A stretch of 64,000 bases of DNA from contig JAJYUZ010000005.1 of the NCBI GenBank assembly GCA_021792255.1, forward strand, positions 21,115 to 85,114, written 5' to 3'. Below are positions 1 to 8,715 of this stretch, piece by piece (within the stretch, counting starts at the first letter, position 1; each line of letters begins with the position of its first letter). The notes below the pieces were generated by a model that saw nothing but the letters and a program-made list of their open reading frames with translations, did no database searches and was not told the DNA's origin. The DNA is from Thermoplasmata archaeon (GTDB lineage: Archaea > Thermoplasmatota > Thermoplasmata > Thermoplasmatales > GCA-001856825). The position numbers were made by a program, and so were the translations under genes.

Positions 1-1
1 G

Positions 2-46
2 AATCACCAGCTCATTAAGGGGCACACCATTGTTGTTGACAATTGA
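2..46 (+). CDS. 3' end of an unidentified upstream gene (partial)
   Basis: An open frame enters from the left edge and reads 14 codons, ending in GHTIVVDN and a TGA stop at 44-46. The stop lies shortly before the S3Ae promoter, as expected for the end of an upstream gene. Too little is present to name a family, and a chance open frame of this length cannot be excluded. Confidence 0.3.
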   Translation, partial: NHQLIKGHTIVVDN

Positions 47-103
47 ACGAGTCAAAAAAGTATTTATTAACTCAAACGTTGCCGATAGAAGAGATGGTAG
101 TGA

Positions 104-781
104 TTGAGTAAGGAGAAAGCAGGCAGGACAGCCACTAAGAAAGTGAAGGACAAGTGGAAAGCAAAGAGTTGGTACACGATACTGGCCAACGATTCGTTTG
201 GAAAGAAAGAAATTGGCAGTTCGCCAGCTTCTTCGCCAGAAGAGATGGTGGGAAGGGTCTCGGAAGCTGCCCTTTCTGATATAACAGGAGATTACAAGCA
301 GAGTCACGTCAAGCTCTACTTCAGGGTAACTAAGACTGAGGGAGACAAGGCGTTCACGGAATTCGAGGGGCACAAGATAGACCAGGATTATATAAGAAGG
401 ATGATCCGGAGAAGGAAGACGAGGATCGACCTCACTGTGAATGGATTGACTTCCGATAACGTGAGCATCAAGATAAAGCCCATCATAGTTGTCGATAGGA
501 AGGTCATCAACAGTGTCGAGACTGGGATAAGGAACAAGGTTGCAGAATTCCTCAAAACCAAGGCAAGGGAGCAGCCCATCAGCCAGTTTGTAGTTTACAT
601 GTTTTCAACGCAGATATACAACGATCTTTACGATCAGATAAAAGTCATCTACCCGGCAAAGAAGATTGAGATCAGGGGTTCGGAGATTTTCGAACCAACG
701 AAAAAGATTGGGAAAGAAGTGAGAATAGAGAAAGAGCCGGTCGAAGAAGAGGAAGAAGGGTCTGAAGCCGGGGTGGCTTAG
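104..781 (+). CDS. rps3ae: 30S ribosomal protein S3Ae (eS1)
   Basis: A 225-residue protein with the basic N-terminus (KAGRTATKKVKDKWKAK) and the conserved internal WYTI...FGKKEIG segment of archaeal and eukaryotic eS1, a small-subunit protein near the mRNA exit region. Length is normal for the archaeal family. The start is a TTG at 104. A TATA-like stretch (AGTATTTATTAA, about 59-70) lies upstream, and a purine-rich GGTAGTGA precedes the start. The last residues form an acidic tail (EEEEEGSEAGVA). The final codons and the stop are shared with the tRNA-Met gene that begins at 767, so the tRNA 5' end is read as the S3Ae C-terminus. Confidence 0.95.
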   Translation: MSKEKAGRTATKKVKDKWKAKSWYTILANDSFGKKEIGSSPASSPEEMVGRVSEAALSDITGDYKQSHVKLYFRVTKTEGDKAFTEFEGHKIDQDYIRRMIRRRKTRIDLTVNGLTSDNVSIKIKPIIVVDRKVINSVETGIRNKVAEFLKTKAREQPISQFVVYMFSTQIYNDLYDQIKVIYPAKKIEIRGSEIFEPTKKIGKEVRIEKEPVEEEEEGSEAGVA

Positions 782-856
782 TCGGTAGAGCGTCGGACTC
801 ATAGGGATTAAAACTGGGAAATCCGAAGGCCCCGGGTTCGATTCCCGGCCCCGGCA
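767..856 (+). tRNA. elongator tRNA-Met (CAT) with a 17-base intron
   Basis: The cloverleaf folds cleanly: acceptor GCCGGGG (767-773) with CCCCGGC (849-855), discriminator A856, D-arm 776-791, anticodon stem TCGGA (793-797) with TCCGA (822-826), anticodon CAT at 800-802, and T-arm CCGGG/CCCGG around TTCGATT. An intron of 17 bases (804-820) sits at the canonical archaeal position after base 37. CCA is not encoded. The acceptor sequence matches elongator rather than initiator tRNA-Met. A tRNA-Ile with modified CAU is a less likely alternative. The first 15 bases overlap the end of the S3Ae coding region. Confidence 0.93.
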
Positions 857-1010
857 TCTTCAAAAAATGAGTTTGATAGTTGGAATCGATTCAATTCTGC
901 TGAGCAGTATCTCGTTTGACCATTACCCATTTTCTGCGGTCTTTCCCAAAAAAGAAATCCATTCTCTCAGGTAGATTTGTGGTATCAAGATAGGCGAAGT
1001 CAAATCTCGA

Positions 1011-2474
1011 TTGGTTATTCACTGGTCCACAGTAGCAAAAGATCCTCTCACAAAGAAAGGTTTAAGCATCTGGCGACTTTTATCAGCGTTGAGTGAACGC
1101 GAATCTACGCCACCCAGCGAGGGAACTTCGGAATCTCCCCTTAAAATGGAGGAGAGAAAGGGGGCTATCGCCAGGAGGATCTTTTCTACAATCTCAATTC
1201 TCCTTGTTCTCCTAGGAACCCCTCTGACAATCACGATCGGGTACTTGTTTCATACCGATTTCTCCGAAGTCTTTAAAATTTGGACTTACGTCACCATGTC
1301 GACTCTCTTAATCCTCTCGGTTTTCTCAGTCTTTGAAATGCTGAAGGAAGAAGCTAAGAGATCAGAGGAAAGGAATCTTACTGCGCTGAAGCGCGATCTA
1401 TTCTCTCTGTTTAGTTACAAGCACATCGTGATACCTCTTTTGGTCTTGTCAATTCTATCGGGATTGGGTTCAGTATCACACGTCTTTACTCCCATCTTTT
1501 CGCTTCAGCTGCTTTACACCGCCGTCGTGATCCTGATCTTTGAAACCATATTCCATTCTCTCTATCGATTTTGGCCGAGATTCTTGAAAGAAAACCTACG
1601 TCTAAGAAATGCAACACTTACACTTCTGGTCATTTTGGGCATATTCGTTTCCTTATTCGTAATTGGGATCGGTGCAGTGGAATTGATCTCTCTCGTTTTC
1701 GGTGGGATACTTCTGGTTGGCGGAATTGGGTTGGCATTCGTAGTGGATACAGTCGCTTCCGATCTCTCTCGTTCCCGTCTGCCGAAAAGGAAAGCGACCT
1801 ATGCTTCGTTCCTCGCATTCTTCTTATTGCTAGTCCTGTGGTTGCTGCTCTCATCAAATCTATTAAAGTACCTAGTCCTCCTTGCAAATGGATCCGGTGG
1901 AACTCTGGTCTCAAATTTGCTTGTTCACGATTTCCAATCTCTAACCTCTGGACTGAACATATCGCTGATTAGCGTCATAATGGCACTTGGTGCAGGCGCG
2001 ATCTATTTCGCTTATCTATTTTTCAAGAGGAGTTACGACAAAAGGCTAGAAAGGTTTGTCTTCCTGATGGTCTCATTGCCAGTCGCGGGTTTCATATTTC
2101 TGTACCTCGCGATCCTTGCAGACGGTGACTGGGTAGCAGCGACAACGTCCTCGGTCAGCGTGCTTTCCTCCTTCCTCCAAGTTATGCCATCGATTGTTCT
2201 GTTCGTAGTGGGGTACTCGCAGATCATCATTGAAGTCCCCAGAAAGTCCTCAAAAACGCTAATGCTTGAAGAAAATGAGTTCTTGGTCGCTCTGACCTGG
2301 CTGTTAGTTTTCTCAGCTATTTCTGAGTTTCTCAGCTGGCTCGTTTACGGCAAACCTGGATTATTCATCTTTGAGGTCGATATACTGCAGTGGTTTGGGA
2401 TTCCGATAGGGATTGCCCTGATCTCTGTCAATCATCTCAGAAGCAGAAGAAACAGCAGAACATCTCCAGGTTGA
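1011..2474 (+). CDS. polytopic membrane protein of unknown function
   Basis: Up to 487 residues with roughly eleven hydrophobic segments spread from about residue 55 to the C-terminus, separated by short basic loops (for example KRSYDKRLER), so an integral membrane protein with a short basic cytoplasmic tail. No family motif was recognised. The TTG at 1011 gives the longest reading. The first 45 residues are hydrophilic and Ser/Pro-rich, and an ATG at 1146 (MEERKGAIARR) just before the first membrane segment is a credible alternative start, with a weak TATA-like AGGTTTAAGC near 1056. It stands alone between the tRNA and a surface-protein gene. Confidence 0.6.
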   Translation: MVIHWSTVAKDPLTKKGLSIWRLLSALSERESTPPSEGTSESPLKMEERKGAIARRIFSTISILLVLLGTPLTITIGYLFHTDFSEVFKIWTYVTMSTLLILSVFSVFEMLKEEAKRSEERNLTALKRDLFSLFSYKHIVIPLLVLSILSGLGSVSHVFTPIFSLQLLYTAVVILIFETIFHSLYRFWPRFLKENLRLRNATLTLLVILGIFVSLFVIGIGAVELISLVFGGILLVGGIGLAFVVDTVASDLSRSRLPKRKATYASFLAFFLLLVLWLLLSSNLLKYLVLLANGSGGTLVSNLLVHDFQSLTSGLNISLISVIMALGAGAIYFAYLFFKRSYDKRLERFVFLMVSLPVAGFIFLYLAILADGDWVAATTSSVSVLSSFLQVMPSIVLFVVGYSQIIIEVPRKSSKTLMLEENEFLVALTWLLVFSAISEFLSWLVYGKPGLFIFEVDILQWFGIPIGIALISVNHLRSRRNSRTSPG

Positions 2475-2641
2475 ATGCTCCGACTTAGAACTGACTGAAT
2501 GCCAATATTCTGGGACTTTGTGTTCGGTATAGGAGAGAATGCCTGGTTGTCCAGCTAGAAGTTCATGGACTGAACTTTCACGTTGTGTCGGAAGGATAGA
2601 GATTCGGGGAGTTACTGTAAGCAGACATCTATGTGGATAGT

Positions 2642-2651
2642 CTTATATAAC
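2642..2651 (+). promoter_or_regulatory. TATA box of the 964-residue surface protein
   Basis: CTTATATAAC is centred about 25 bases before the ATG at 2671. This is the spacing of an archaeal TATA box to a start codon in a leaderless transcript. No Shine-Dalgarno sequence lies before the ATG. Confidence 0.6.
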
Positions 2652-2670
2652 GGTTAAATAATTTAATCGA

Positions 2671-5565
2671 ATGAAAGAACAAAAACCCGTCATTATTCTT
2701 TTCACCATACTAATCACTCTTTTCGTAGTATCGACGGCCTTTTCTGGCGCAAATGTTTTTTCGTCTAAAACGAGTCCCCCCTTCAGTAGTACGTACCCTC
2801 AAGCAGAGCAGTCATCAAACTCGATCCATCAGCAATTATCAAGTCCAGCGGGGAATTTTTCTACCGGATTAAGGATGTCCGAGAGAAATTTCGCTCGACA
2901 GCTAAACTTTCTAAAGCAACAAAGTCACAGCTCTGTTCTCGCTTCTGCATACGGTCCCAGCTATGCAGGGTATAACTATTCTATCACCTTCAATGTGGTA
3001 AACCAAATACCTTCCGTTTCTTGGAGCCTCTACATCTATAATGACCTTGCTTCGGAAATTCCTGCGCTTCCCCTTTATGATACTCTCTACCATGTAAATG
3101 CCGGATTAATATACTCAAAATCGACCACCTCTTCTTCAATTACGGTCTCCCTGGCAGCCGGCACTTATTTCTATTATGCAGGTCCATCCTCAACGCTTCT
3201 GGGGGTGTACGAAATAAATGTGACGGGCACCCAATCCACAACAGTGACCCTTCCAACCTTCTATACTGCGACATTCAACGAAAAAGGACTGGCCAGCGGA
3301 TTGACCTGGGCCATTACCGCAAGTGCAAGTCAGCCAAATGGGAAAGCTGCGATCCTGTACCAGAGTTCATCATCCTCCTCCATCTCTGCTTATCTTCCCA
3401 ACGGCCTATATTCGTTAGGATACAGCATAGGATCTGCGTTCATCGAAAGTTCGCCCTTCGCGATTTCAACGGGGGGCGTAACGGAGCAAATAACGATACC
3501 CTCTCTGACTCAAGTAACATTCCAGGAGTCTGGTTTACCATTGGGAACGAGCTGGGGGCTATTTGCATTTGGAATTTCCAGTGCCGCTTCCTCTGTGCTC
3601 TACATCAACCTATCCATGTCATCGTCAAGCATGGCTTTGCTACCTGAAGGAACGTACTACCTTACTTACAGCGCGTATGGGGTATCGCTAGGCTCAAGCA
3701 AAACTCTCTGCGTAGATGCAACTTCAAGCACGGTGAGCGTAAGATTCCCACCTATGTACCTGGTAAAGTTTACTGAAACGGGGCTTAGCAGCGGGTTCAG
3801 CTGGAATGTGGAAGTTGGCAACAATACACTCAGCGCGGAAAGCTCGACTTACACCTCAACAATCAATATGCATCTTCCGGAGGGAAGCTATTATTACGGG
3901 GCCGGAGAAGATGGTTCATATATAGTCTCTGGGTCCTTCAACGTGACCGGAAATGGGACTGCCGAAGGCATCACCTTCCCCACGGTTCACCAAGTTGTAA
4001 TCAGAGAGAGCGGTCTTCACTCGGGATTCGAATGGTCGCTCTCGGTGATGAGTTCGTCTTTCAGCGCTTTCTCAAATCAAACGACCGCGTCGTCCTTCAC
4101 CATTTATCTCCCAAATGGGCAATTTAACTATACTTACTCAGAGTCTCTGTCTTCCTTTTACCTCTTCGGTTTTACACTATCTGAGGATGTTACATCGTCA
4201 GGTTATTCATTTAACGTTACCGGCTCATCCCTCGGCGTTTCCTTGGAATTTCCGATGTTGTCTACAGTAACTTTCTCTCAAGCAGGGCTTAAGACAAGCC
4301 GCACTTGGGGGATAGATGTGTTTAACGAAAACCTAACAGGCTTCAGCGAGTCTTATGCAAATCGCACACTCTCTTCCTATTCCATGGTTGCATACCTGTT
4401 CAACGGCACATTTACTTATTCAGCTGTTGTTGGAGGTGCATATTTCTCATCTAACTCAACGTTCAACGTGACGGGCACATCGATGAGCGAGAGCGTGCAT
4501 TTCCCTCAGCTTTACACAGTAATTTTTGCCGTGGCGGGTCTTCCTACGTGCGCAACCACGACCATTGACGTCTATCCAGAAAATTCCTCTCTCCCTCTGG
4601 GCTACACTAACTCTACAGAGTCATCGAGCATTACCGCATACCTTCCTAACGGAACCTATGCGTATACAATTTATCTGTCAAACGGCGCAATGCTAAGTTC
4701 CACATTCACAGTCTCAGGCAAATCTGAAACGGTGACCGTCAGCCTGTCTGCAACCTACGCAGTCACTTTCTCCGAAACGGGATTACCGACCGGGACTCTA
4801 TGGTCCGTGGATCTTAACGGTAGCTATAACAGCTCTACCTCTTCATCCCTCGAATTTTTAGAATTTAACGGCACCTATGACTTCAGCGTTTATGCCAGCG
4901 GGTTCACTGCAAACGTGTCATCGGGAAATGTCAGCATAACGGGAGCACCTGAGTATGTATATGTGGCCTTCACTCAAACATCCAATGTGACCTGGGGCAT
5001 TACATTCAATGAAACTGGTTTGCCGGCGGGGTACGAATGGAACATCAGCATTCAGGAAATAACCGCCTTCGTCGATATCTTTAATGGTTCGACTCTGACT
5101 TCATTAAGCTTCACATTCGAAGAGCCAAACGGAACTTACGAATATAGCGTGAATGCTAGCGGATACATAGCATCTCCCGCAATGGGCAACGTGACAGTAA
5201 ATGGTGCAAATGAATACGTATCGATACAGTTTAGCAAGATCATCTACTTCACAGGAACACTATCGCCTTCCAACGCATCCCTCTACATCGACGGTCAGCT
5301 GATACCGACGGTGGGAGGGGTTTTCAATGTCACCCTTACCGCAGGCCAAACATACGAAATAGAAGTGACTTCCCCTGGTTACAAGCCCTATTATGTGAAC
5401 GAGAGTGTTTCGGCAACCACACATTTTTCTTCGCTTTCGGTAAAGCTCAGTAAAGTGGCGCCTCCAGCTCCCCTCTCCAGCACATATGTTCCGATCATCG
5501 TTGTAGTCGTAATTGTGCTGATCGGAGCAGTAGCCGCGTTCGCCATGAGGGCAAGGAGAAGATGA
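2671..5565 (+). CDS. membrane-anchored surface protein with ETGLP-type repeats and a PEGA-like domain
   Basis: A 964-residue exported protein. Residues about 7-28 form a signal peptide or N-terminal anchor. The body carries at least eight copies of a roughly 80-residue unit whose best-kept part is VTFxETGLPxGxxWxVxxxG (for example VTFSETGLPTGTLWSVDLNG), preceded by a degenerate copy. Copies end in a glycine/asparagine turn and a tyrosine-rich strand of the type LPNGTYxYxxxxSxGY. Near the C-terminus a PEGA-like unit is visible (SLYIDGQ...VTLTAGQTYEIEVTSPGY). A membrane helix (YVPIIVVVVIVLIGAVAAF) and basic tail ARRR end the protein. Many N-x-S/T sequons are present. It is probably an extracellular stalk or adhesin-like surface layer component. 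The repeats resemble those attached to thermopsins, but no protease domain is seen. Confidence 0.8.
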   Translation: MKEQKPVIILFTILITLFVVSTAFSGANVFSSKTSPPFSSTYPQAEQSSNSIHQQLSSPAGNFSTGLRMSERNFARQLNFLKQQSHSSVLASAYGPSYAGYNYSITFNVVNQIPSVSWSLYIYNDLASEIPALPLYDTLYHVNAGLIYSKSTTSSSITVSLAAGTYFYYAGPSSTLLGVYEINVTGTQSTTVTLPTFYTATFNEKGLASGLTWAITASASQPNGKAAILYQSSSSSSISAYLPNGLYSLGYSIGSAFIESSPFAISTGGVTEQITIPSLTQVTFQESGLPLGTSWGLFAFGISSAASSVLYINLSMSSSSMALLPEGTYYLTYSAYGVSLGSSKTLCVDATSSTVSVRFPPMYLVKFTETGLSSGFSWNVEVGNNTLSAESSTYTSTINMHLPEGSYYYGAGEDGSYIVSGSFNVTGNGTAEGITFPTVHQVVIRESGLHSGFEWSLSVMSSSFSAFSNQTTASSFTIYLPNGQFNYTYSESLSSFYLFGFTLSEDVTSSGYSFNVTGSSLGVSLEFPMLSTVTFSQAGLKTSRTWGIDVFNENLTGFSESYANRTLSSYSMVAYLFNGTFTYSAVVGGAYFSSNSTFNVTGTSMSESVHFPQLYTVIFAVAGLPTCATTTIDVYPENSSLPLGYTNSTESSSITAYLPNGTYAYTIYLSNGAMLSSTFTVSGKSETVTVSLSATYAVTFSETGLPTGTLWSVDLNGSYNSSTSSSLEFLEFNGTYDFSVYASGFTANVSSGNVSITGAPEYVYVAFTQTSNVTWGITFNETGLPAGYEWNISIQEITAFVDIFNGSTLTSLSFTFEEPNGTYEYSVNASGYIASPAMGNVTVNGANEYVSIQFSKIIYFTGTLSPSNASLYIDGQLIPTVGGVFNVTLTAGQTYEIEVTSPGYKPYYVNESVSATTHFSSLSVKLSKVAPPAPLSSTYVPIIVVVVIVLIGAVAAFAMRARRR

Positions 5566-5582
5566 GCAAAGAGAGGGAAAAC

Positions 5583-5613
5583 CTTATTTTAATTTCATTA
5601 AATTTTTGTTTTG
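5583..5613 (+). terminator. T-rich tract after the 964-residue surface protein
   Basis: TTATTTTAATTT followed by TTTTTGTTTTG lies just past the stop codon. Archaeal RNA polymerase terminates in such T-rich runs, and no hairpin is needed. Confidence 0.4.
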
Positions 5614-5693
5614 TCTGAAAGGTCTCATCGCAGGAAGTCTTCCTGACTTCTCGCGGGCAACCAGAGAAATCGAAAGCCTGATGGAAAAATAGC

Positions 5694-6977
5694 CTATTGC
5701 TTATCCTTCAGAGTCTTCAAAAGAGTCTCCTTCAGTCGAGGATTCCGAATTATTTCAGTCAGCACGTCCTTAAGGATCCTGTCCTTGAAGTTCGGATCGA
5801 AATCCTTCAAAAGTTCTTTGGCGCTACTATCAGTTACCGACGGCTCTATCGTAGCAGTCTTGATCTCGTTTCCCTTGTTTCCAGACTCGATGGTCTCACT
5901 CTTATCCAGTGGAGCACCGCATCTGAAGCAGTAGTTGCCTATCGATGGATTTTCTGCCCCACATTTCATGCATATTTTAGGCACCGCCTGAATAGTCTTC
6001 GTCTTTTCACTTTTCTGTCTTTCAATTCCATAGACCTTCAGAACAGCATCGTCTACCTGTTCATCGCTCAAATTTACGTAAACCCTCGACATCCTGGAGC
6101 CATGAACCCACCCCATCGTCGCCTCTAGTGGGGCCTCCTTTAAGTCTTTGGCTAAAATGGTCGCTCTCGTGTGCCTGAATAGGTGAGGGTGGATTCTTCT
6201 CTTAATACCAGCTCTCTTGCTAACCTTATAGAACATCATGTTCACATCATTCCACTTTAAGGGTCCACCTCCCTTTATCTGAATGAAGAAAAAATCGTCT
6301 GGTATGCTTCTATTGAATTTGTCCTTGTACTGAAGTGTCAAAGGTACGCTCCTCCCTATAACTCTGACCTTCCTTACTCCTGTCTTTCCCTTAACAGTTA
6401 GTTTCATTCCATAATCATCGAACTCTAGATCCTTGACTCTTAACGTTAACAGTTCGCCTATTCTGCATCCAGAATCATAGAGCATCGATACAAGGGCCTT
6501 GTCTCTCTCGTTTCGACTTGCACCCAGAAGCTTGTCTAGCTCCTCCACCGTCACTATATCCTCTGGTTTCTTGTCCTTAGCAGGATGCAAATTCAGTTTC
6601 AGTCCACTGACCGACTCTTCATACTTTCCCTCAGCGTGAATGCGATAGAATTTCTTCAAAGTCATGTAGATGCCGTTCATAGTACTATCTGCGTAATTGC
6701 TGTCTTTCCTGGTCTTAGCAGCTTTGAGTTTTAATACCGCCAGTCTGATATCTTGCTTTGTTGGGTGCAGGAATGAATCTCCCATAACACGAGCAATTAG
6801 CTTTAGCCTCGTGATGTAAAAGTACTGCATGTGATGGGACAAGTTGTCCATCGAAAGACTGTCAATAAAATCTAGAATGGATTTTTTAACAGCAGGGCTG
6901 AGAGATTCCTCCTGATTTAAACGGCTTTTACTCTGTTGTAGGAGTACCTCTATATTATAAACACTATCCCCCTCCAT
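5694..6977 (-). CDS. tyrosine recombinase/integrase with C-terminal zinc ribbon
   Basis: A 427-residue site-specific recombinase of the XerC/phage integrase fold. An N-terminal SAM-like domain (about residues 20-120) precedes the catalytic domain. All active-site residues can be placed: Arg in DSGCRIGELL, Lys in the beta-hairpin KGKTGVRK, His-x-x-Arg in HLFRHTRA, a His in WVHGSRM and the nucleophilic Tyr in SRVYVNL. After it comes a four-cysteine zinc ribbon (CMKCG...CFRCG) and a charged tail. A TATA box at 7001-7008 lies 27 bases before the ATG, so the transcript is leaderless. It sits beside two toxin-antitoxin pairs, which suggests an integrated element. No flanking att repeats were found by eye. 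A cellular Xer-like role is the alternative. Confidence 0.85.
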   Translation of the reverse strand: MEGDSVYNIEVLLQQSKSRLNQEESLSPAVKKSILDFIDSLSMDNLSHHMQYFYITRLKLIARVMGDSFLHPTKQDIRLAVLKLKAAKTRKDSNYADSTMNGIYMTLKKFYRIHAEGKYEESVSGLKLNLHPAKDKKPEDIVTVEELDKLLGASRNERDKALVSMLYDSGCRIGELLTLRVKDLEFDDYGMKLTVKGKTGVRKVRVIGRSVPLTLQYKDKFNRSIPDDFFFIQIKGGGPLKWNDVNMMFYKVSKRAGIKRRIHPHLFRHTRATILAKDLKEAPLEATMGWVHGSRMSRVYVNLSDEQVDDAVLKVYGIERQKSEKTKTIQAVPKICMKCGAENPSIGNYCFRCGAPLDKSETIESGNKGNEIKTATIEPSVTDSSAKELLKDFDPNFKDRILKDVLTEIIRNPRLKETLLKTLKDKQ

Positions 6978-7000
6978 CTAGTAATACGATAACAATTCAC

Positions 7001-7008
7001 TATAAATG
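7001..7008 (-). promoter_or_regulatory. TATA box of the recombinase gene
   Basis: On the minus strand the sequence reads CATTTATA, centred about 27 bases before the ATG at 6977, the spacing for a leaderless archaeal transcript. Confidence 0.5.
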
Positions 7009-7250
7009 TGATTCCGCATGACAATCATGTACTGGATACTCCAATTCTGCTTAGGAGAATCTTAGGTTTTATAACTCTCTTCATTAAGAACAGACAACAT
7101 TTCTGCCTTCCGTGAATCATTCCGTCAATCCCCTGGCGTTCTATTTCTTTATACAGTAAAAGTAAAGTCTGCGGCTCGCTCAGTCTATCCCACTATCTAG
7201 CGAGATCAAATGAGGTAAACAGTTCTGTGACTCTAAATGGTCCAGTAATG

Positions 7251-7664
7251 TCACAGCGAAATCACTTCGAGACCGATATCCCTTATTTCATTCCTCTTTT
7301 CTGCAAATTCCATATCGAGAGTCACAAAAGTATTGGCACGGATAACCATACTTGCAGACAAATGTAAAAGATCCAACGTGCGCATCCTTATCTTGTAAGC
7401 AATTTCTTCGGCATTCACGAAGACCGAATCCATGTCAACCTCGGGGACTGCTATGTTTAAGACTTGCAAATATTCCTCATAAGCTTGAATTTCGTTTTCG
7501 CTTAGTTTAGTTGTTCTTGAGAGAACTGATTTTAACTCCAGAACTGCGACTTTAGATGTGACCATATCTTTCATCTTGTCCAGTGCTTCAGATGCTTTGG
7601 AGTGATTTGAATCATTCTCATTCAAAATGGCCAGTATCAAGTTTGTATCAATATAATTGATCAT
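7251..7664 (-). CDS. vapC: PIN-domain toxin (VapC type)
   Basis: A small PIN-domain ribonuclease of 137 residues counting from the ATG at 7664 (MINYIDTNLILAIL). A longer reading to 7730 runs into the antitoxin gene and is disfavoured. The N-terminal Asp of IDTN, a mid-protein Glu (VLELKS) and the C-terminal Asp pair (RTLDLLHLSAS and TLDMEF) fit the acidic metal-binding quartet. The start overlaps the stop of the upstream antitoxin in an ATGA arrangement, so the two are translationally coupled. By family it would cleave RNA when the antitoxin is lost. Confidence 0.85.
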   Translation of the reverse strand: MINYIDTNLILAILNENDSNHSKASEALDKMKDMVTSKVAVLELKSVLSRTTKLSENEIQAYEEYLQVLNIAVPEVDMDSVFVNAEEIAYKIRMRTLDLLHLSASMVIRANTFVTLDMEFAEKRNEIRDIGLEVISL

Positions 7665-7912
7665 TCCCTCTCCTTGATCGAGATTGTAGAAAGGTCTTTC
7701 GGTAATTCGGGAAGCCCGTGTTTTAACCATTTCTTTACGACTTCTTTCCCCTTTTCCTTCCGCTCTACTACTTTTTTAGCGTTTGGAATGCCATCCCTCA
7801 TAATGATTCTTACAGCATCTGCTTTGTTTCTTGCCAATTTGTAACGTAGCAGTTTCTCCACAAGGTCGGAAATTTCTTGTTCAACTCTTATGGTGATTAC
7901 ATCTGCTTTCAT
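7661..7912 (-). CDS. vapB: VapB-type antitoxin, ribbon-helix-helix like
   Basis: An 83-residue protein whose first 45 residues (MKADVITIRVEQEISDLVEK...) fit a ribbon-helix-helix DNA-binding fold: a beta strand followed by two helices. A lysine-rich linker and a C-terminal stretch (GLPELPKDLSTISI), typical of a toxin-wrapping tail, follow. It overlaps the PIN toxin by four bases. A TATA-like element at 7933-7942 lies 26 bases before the ATG, so the mRNA is probably leaderless. It should repress its own promoter and neutralise the toxin. Confidence 0.8.
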   Translation of the reverse strand: MKADVITIRVEQEISDLVEKLLRYKLARNKADAVRIIMRDGIPNAKKVVERKEKGKEVVKKWLKHGLPELPKDLSTISIKERE

Positions 7913-7932
7913 TTGATTTCTAATGTTTTCAC

Positions 7933-7942
7933 AATATAAATA
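7933..7942 (-). promoter_or_regulatory. TATA box of the vapBC pair
   Basis: TATTTATATT on the minus strand, centred 26 bases before the antitoxin ATG at 7912. Confidence 0.5.
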
Positions 7943-8023
7943 GCCATCTAAAACAAGGATCTCTGCATATCTCTCTAATTTCTCTGCATCTTTGGGTCTA
8001 GTTAAACTAACATAATCTTAATT

Positions 8024-8461
8024 TTATTTAGTTCCAATCTCTTTTAGTCCAATGCGCTCTATTTCTTTCAGATTATCGAAATCCCGGTCATCTGTTATAA
8101 TTTTCTTAATGCGTCTTCCGATGGCAGAAGCAAGGTGTATGGCGTTCCTGGGTTTTATATTGTACTTTTCCCTCATAAGTTGGCTCCTTCTCATGACATC
8201 TTCGTCCATAATGATAAACCGAAGTCCTGGGTAGTTCATGAACTTCCGTCCTGTTTCAATGGCGTCCGTTCTGCCTAATAATTTCTCAACAACGTGGGAT
8301 ATCTCATCCCAAGTGAGTGTTGAAGTATATGCCTGTATATCCCCTTTTTCAATTGATAAGATTACCTCTCTGGAGAATTCAACCTCCGGCAGGTCTTGGT
8401 AAAGAACCGGATTAAGAAAAATATTGGAATCAACGTAGTAAATTCCTTTCATATTCTTCAT
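8024..8461 (-). CDS. vapC: second PIN-domain toxin (VapC type)
   Basis: A PIN-domain ribonuclease of about 145 residues starting at 8461 (MKNMKGIYYVDSNIFL) or at the internal ATG 8452. Acidic residues match the fold: Asp in YVDSN, Glu in WDEIS, Asp in ITDDRDFDNL. The second half keeps the helix IKPRNAIHLASAIG. Its 5' end overlaps the upstream AbrB-type antitoxin gene by about 23-32 bases, so it is the distal gene of a two-gene operon. It is only distantly similar to the neighbouring VapC, so this is a second system rather than a recent duplication. Confidence 0.83.
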   Translation of the reverse strand: MKNMKGIYYVDSNIFLNPVLYQDLPEVEFSREVILSIEKGDIQAYTSTLTWDEISHVVEKLLGRTDAIETGRKFMNYPGLRFIIMDEDVMRRSQLMREKYNIKPRNAIHLASAIGRRIKKIITDDRDFDNLKEIERIGLKEIGTK

Positions 8462-8684
8462 CCAGGATCTTCTTGATATCAACCTTCTGTTTGAGCTTTT
8501 TTGCATAAGTGGATGTGAAGAAATCCGTGTATGACACCGATAGCGGGGCTGACCGGCTAATCACAACTTCACTACCTCTTAGGTCTACCAGCACTTCAGA
8601 GAACTCCTTAATTCCAAGTTTATCCCTAATATCTTTCGGTATCACGATTTGTCCCTTTGGTCCAATTTTCATTCGCTTTTCCAT
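8430..8684 (-). CDS. vapB: AbrB/MazE-type antitoxin
   Basis: An 84-residue protein with a swapped-hairpin AbrB DNA-binding domain at the N-terminus (KIGPKGQIVIPKDIRDKLGI, residues 6-25), followed by a strand with LRGSEVVI and a C-terminal tail rich in Lys and Glu that should bind the PIN toxin. The gene starts at ATG 8684. A perfect 9-base inverted repeat directly upstream is the likely operator. Confidence 0.88.
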   Translation of the reverse strand: MEKRMKIGPKGQIVIPKDIRDKLGIKEFSEVLVDLRGSEVVISRSAPLSVSYTDFFTSTYAKKLKQKVDIKKILDEEYERNLLR

Positions 8685-8687
8685 TTT

Positions 8688-8707
8688 ATAGTTATATGTA
8701 TAACTAT
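8688..8707. promoter_or_regulatory. inverted-repeat operator of the AbrB-PIN pair
   Basis: ATAGTTATA-TG-TATAACTAT is a perfect 9+9 inverted repeat with a 2-base spacer. It occupies positions -4 to -23 relative to the ATG at 8684, between the TATA box and the start codon. A bound AbrB dimer would block RNA polymerase, consistent with autoregulation by the antitoxin. Confidence 0.65.
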
Positions 8708-8715
8708 TATTTATA
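8708..8715 (-). promoter_or_regulatory. TATA box of the AbrB-PIN pair
   Basis: TATAAATA on the minus strand, centred 27 bases upstream of the antitoxin ATG, which implies a leaderless mRNA. Confidence 0.55.

Noticed and set aside
7665..7730. 22-residue N-terminal extension of the first PIN toxin
   Set aside because: It lies within the antitoxin gene in another frame. ATGA coupling and the PIN motif both support the start at 7664.
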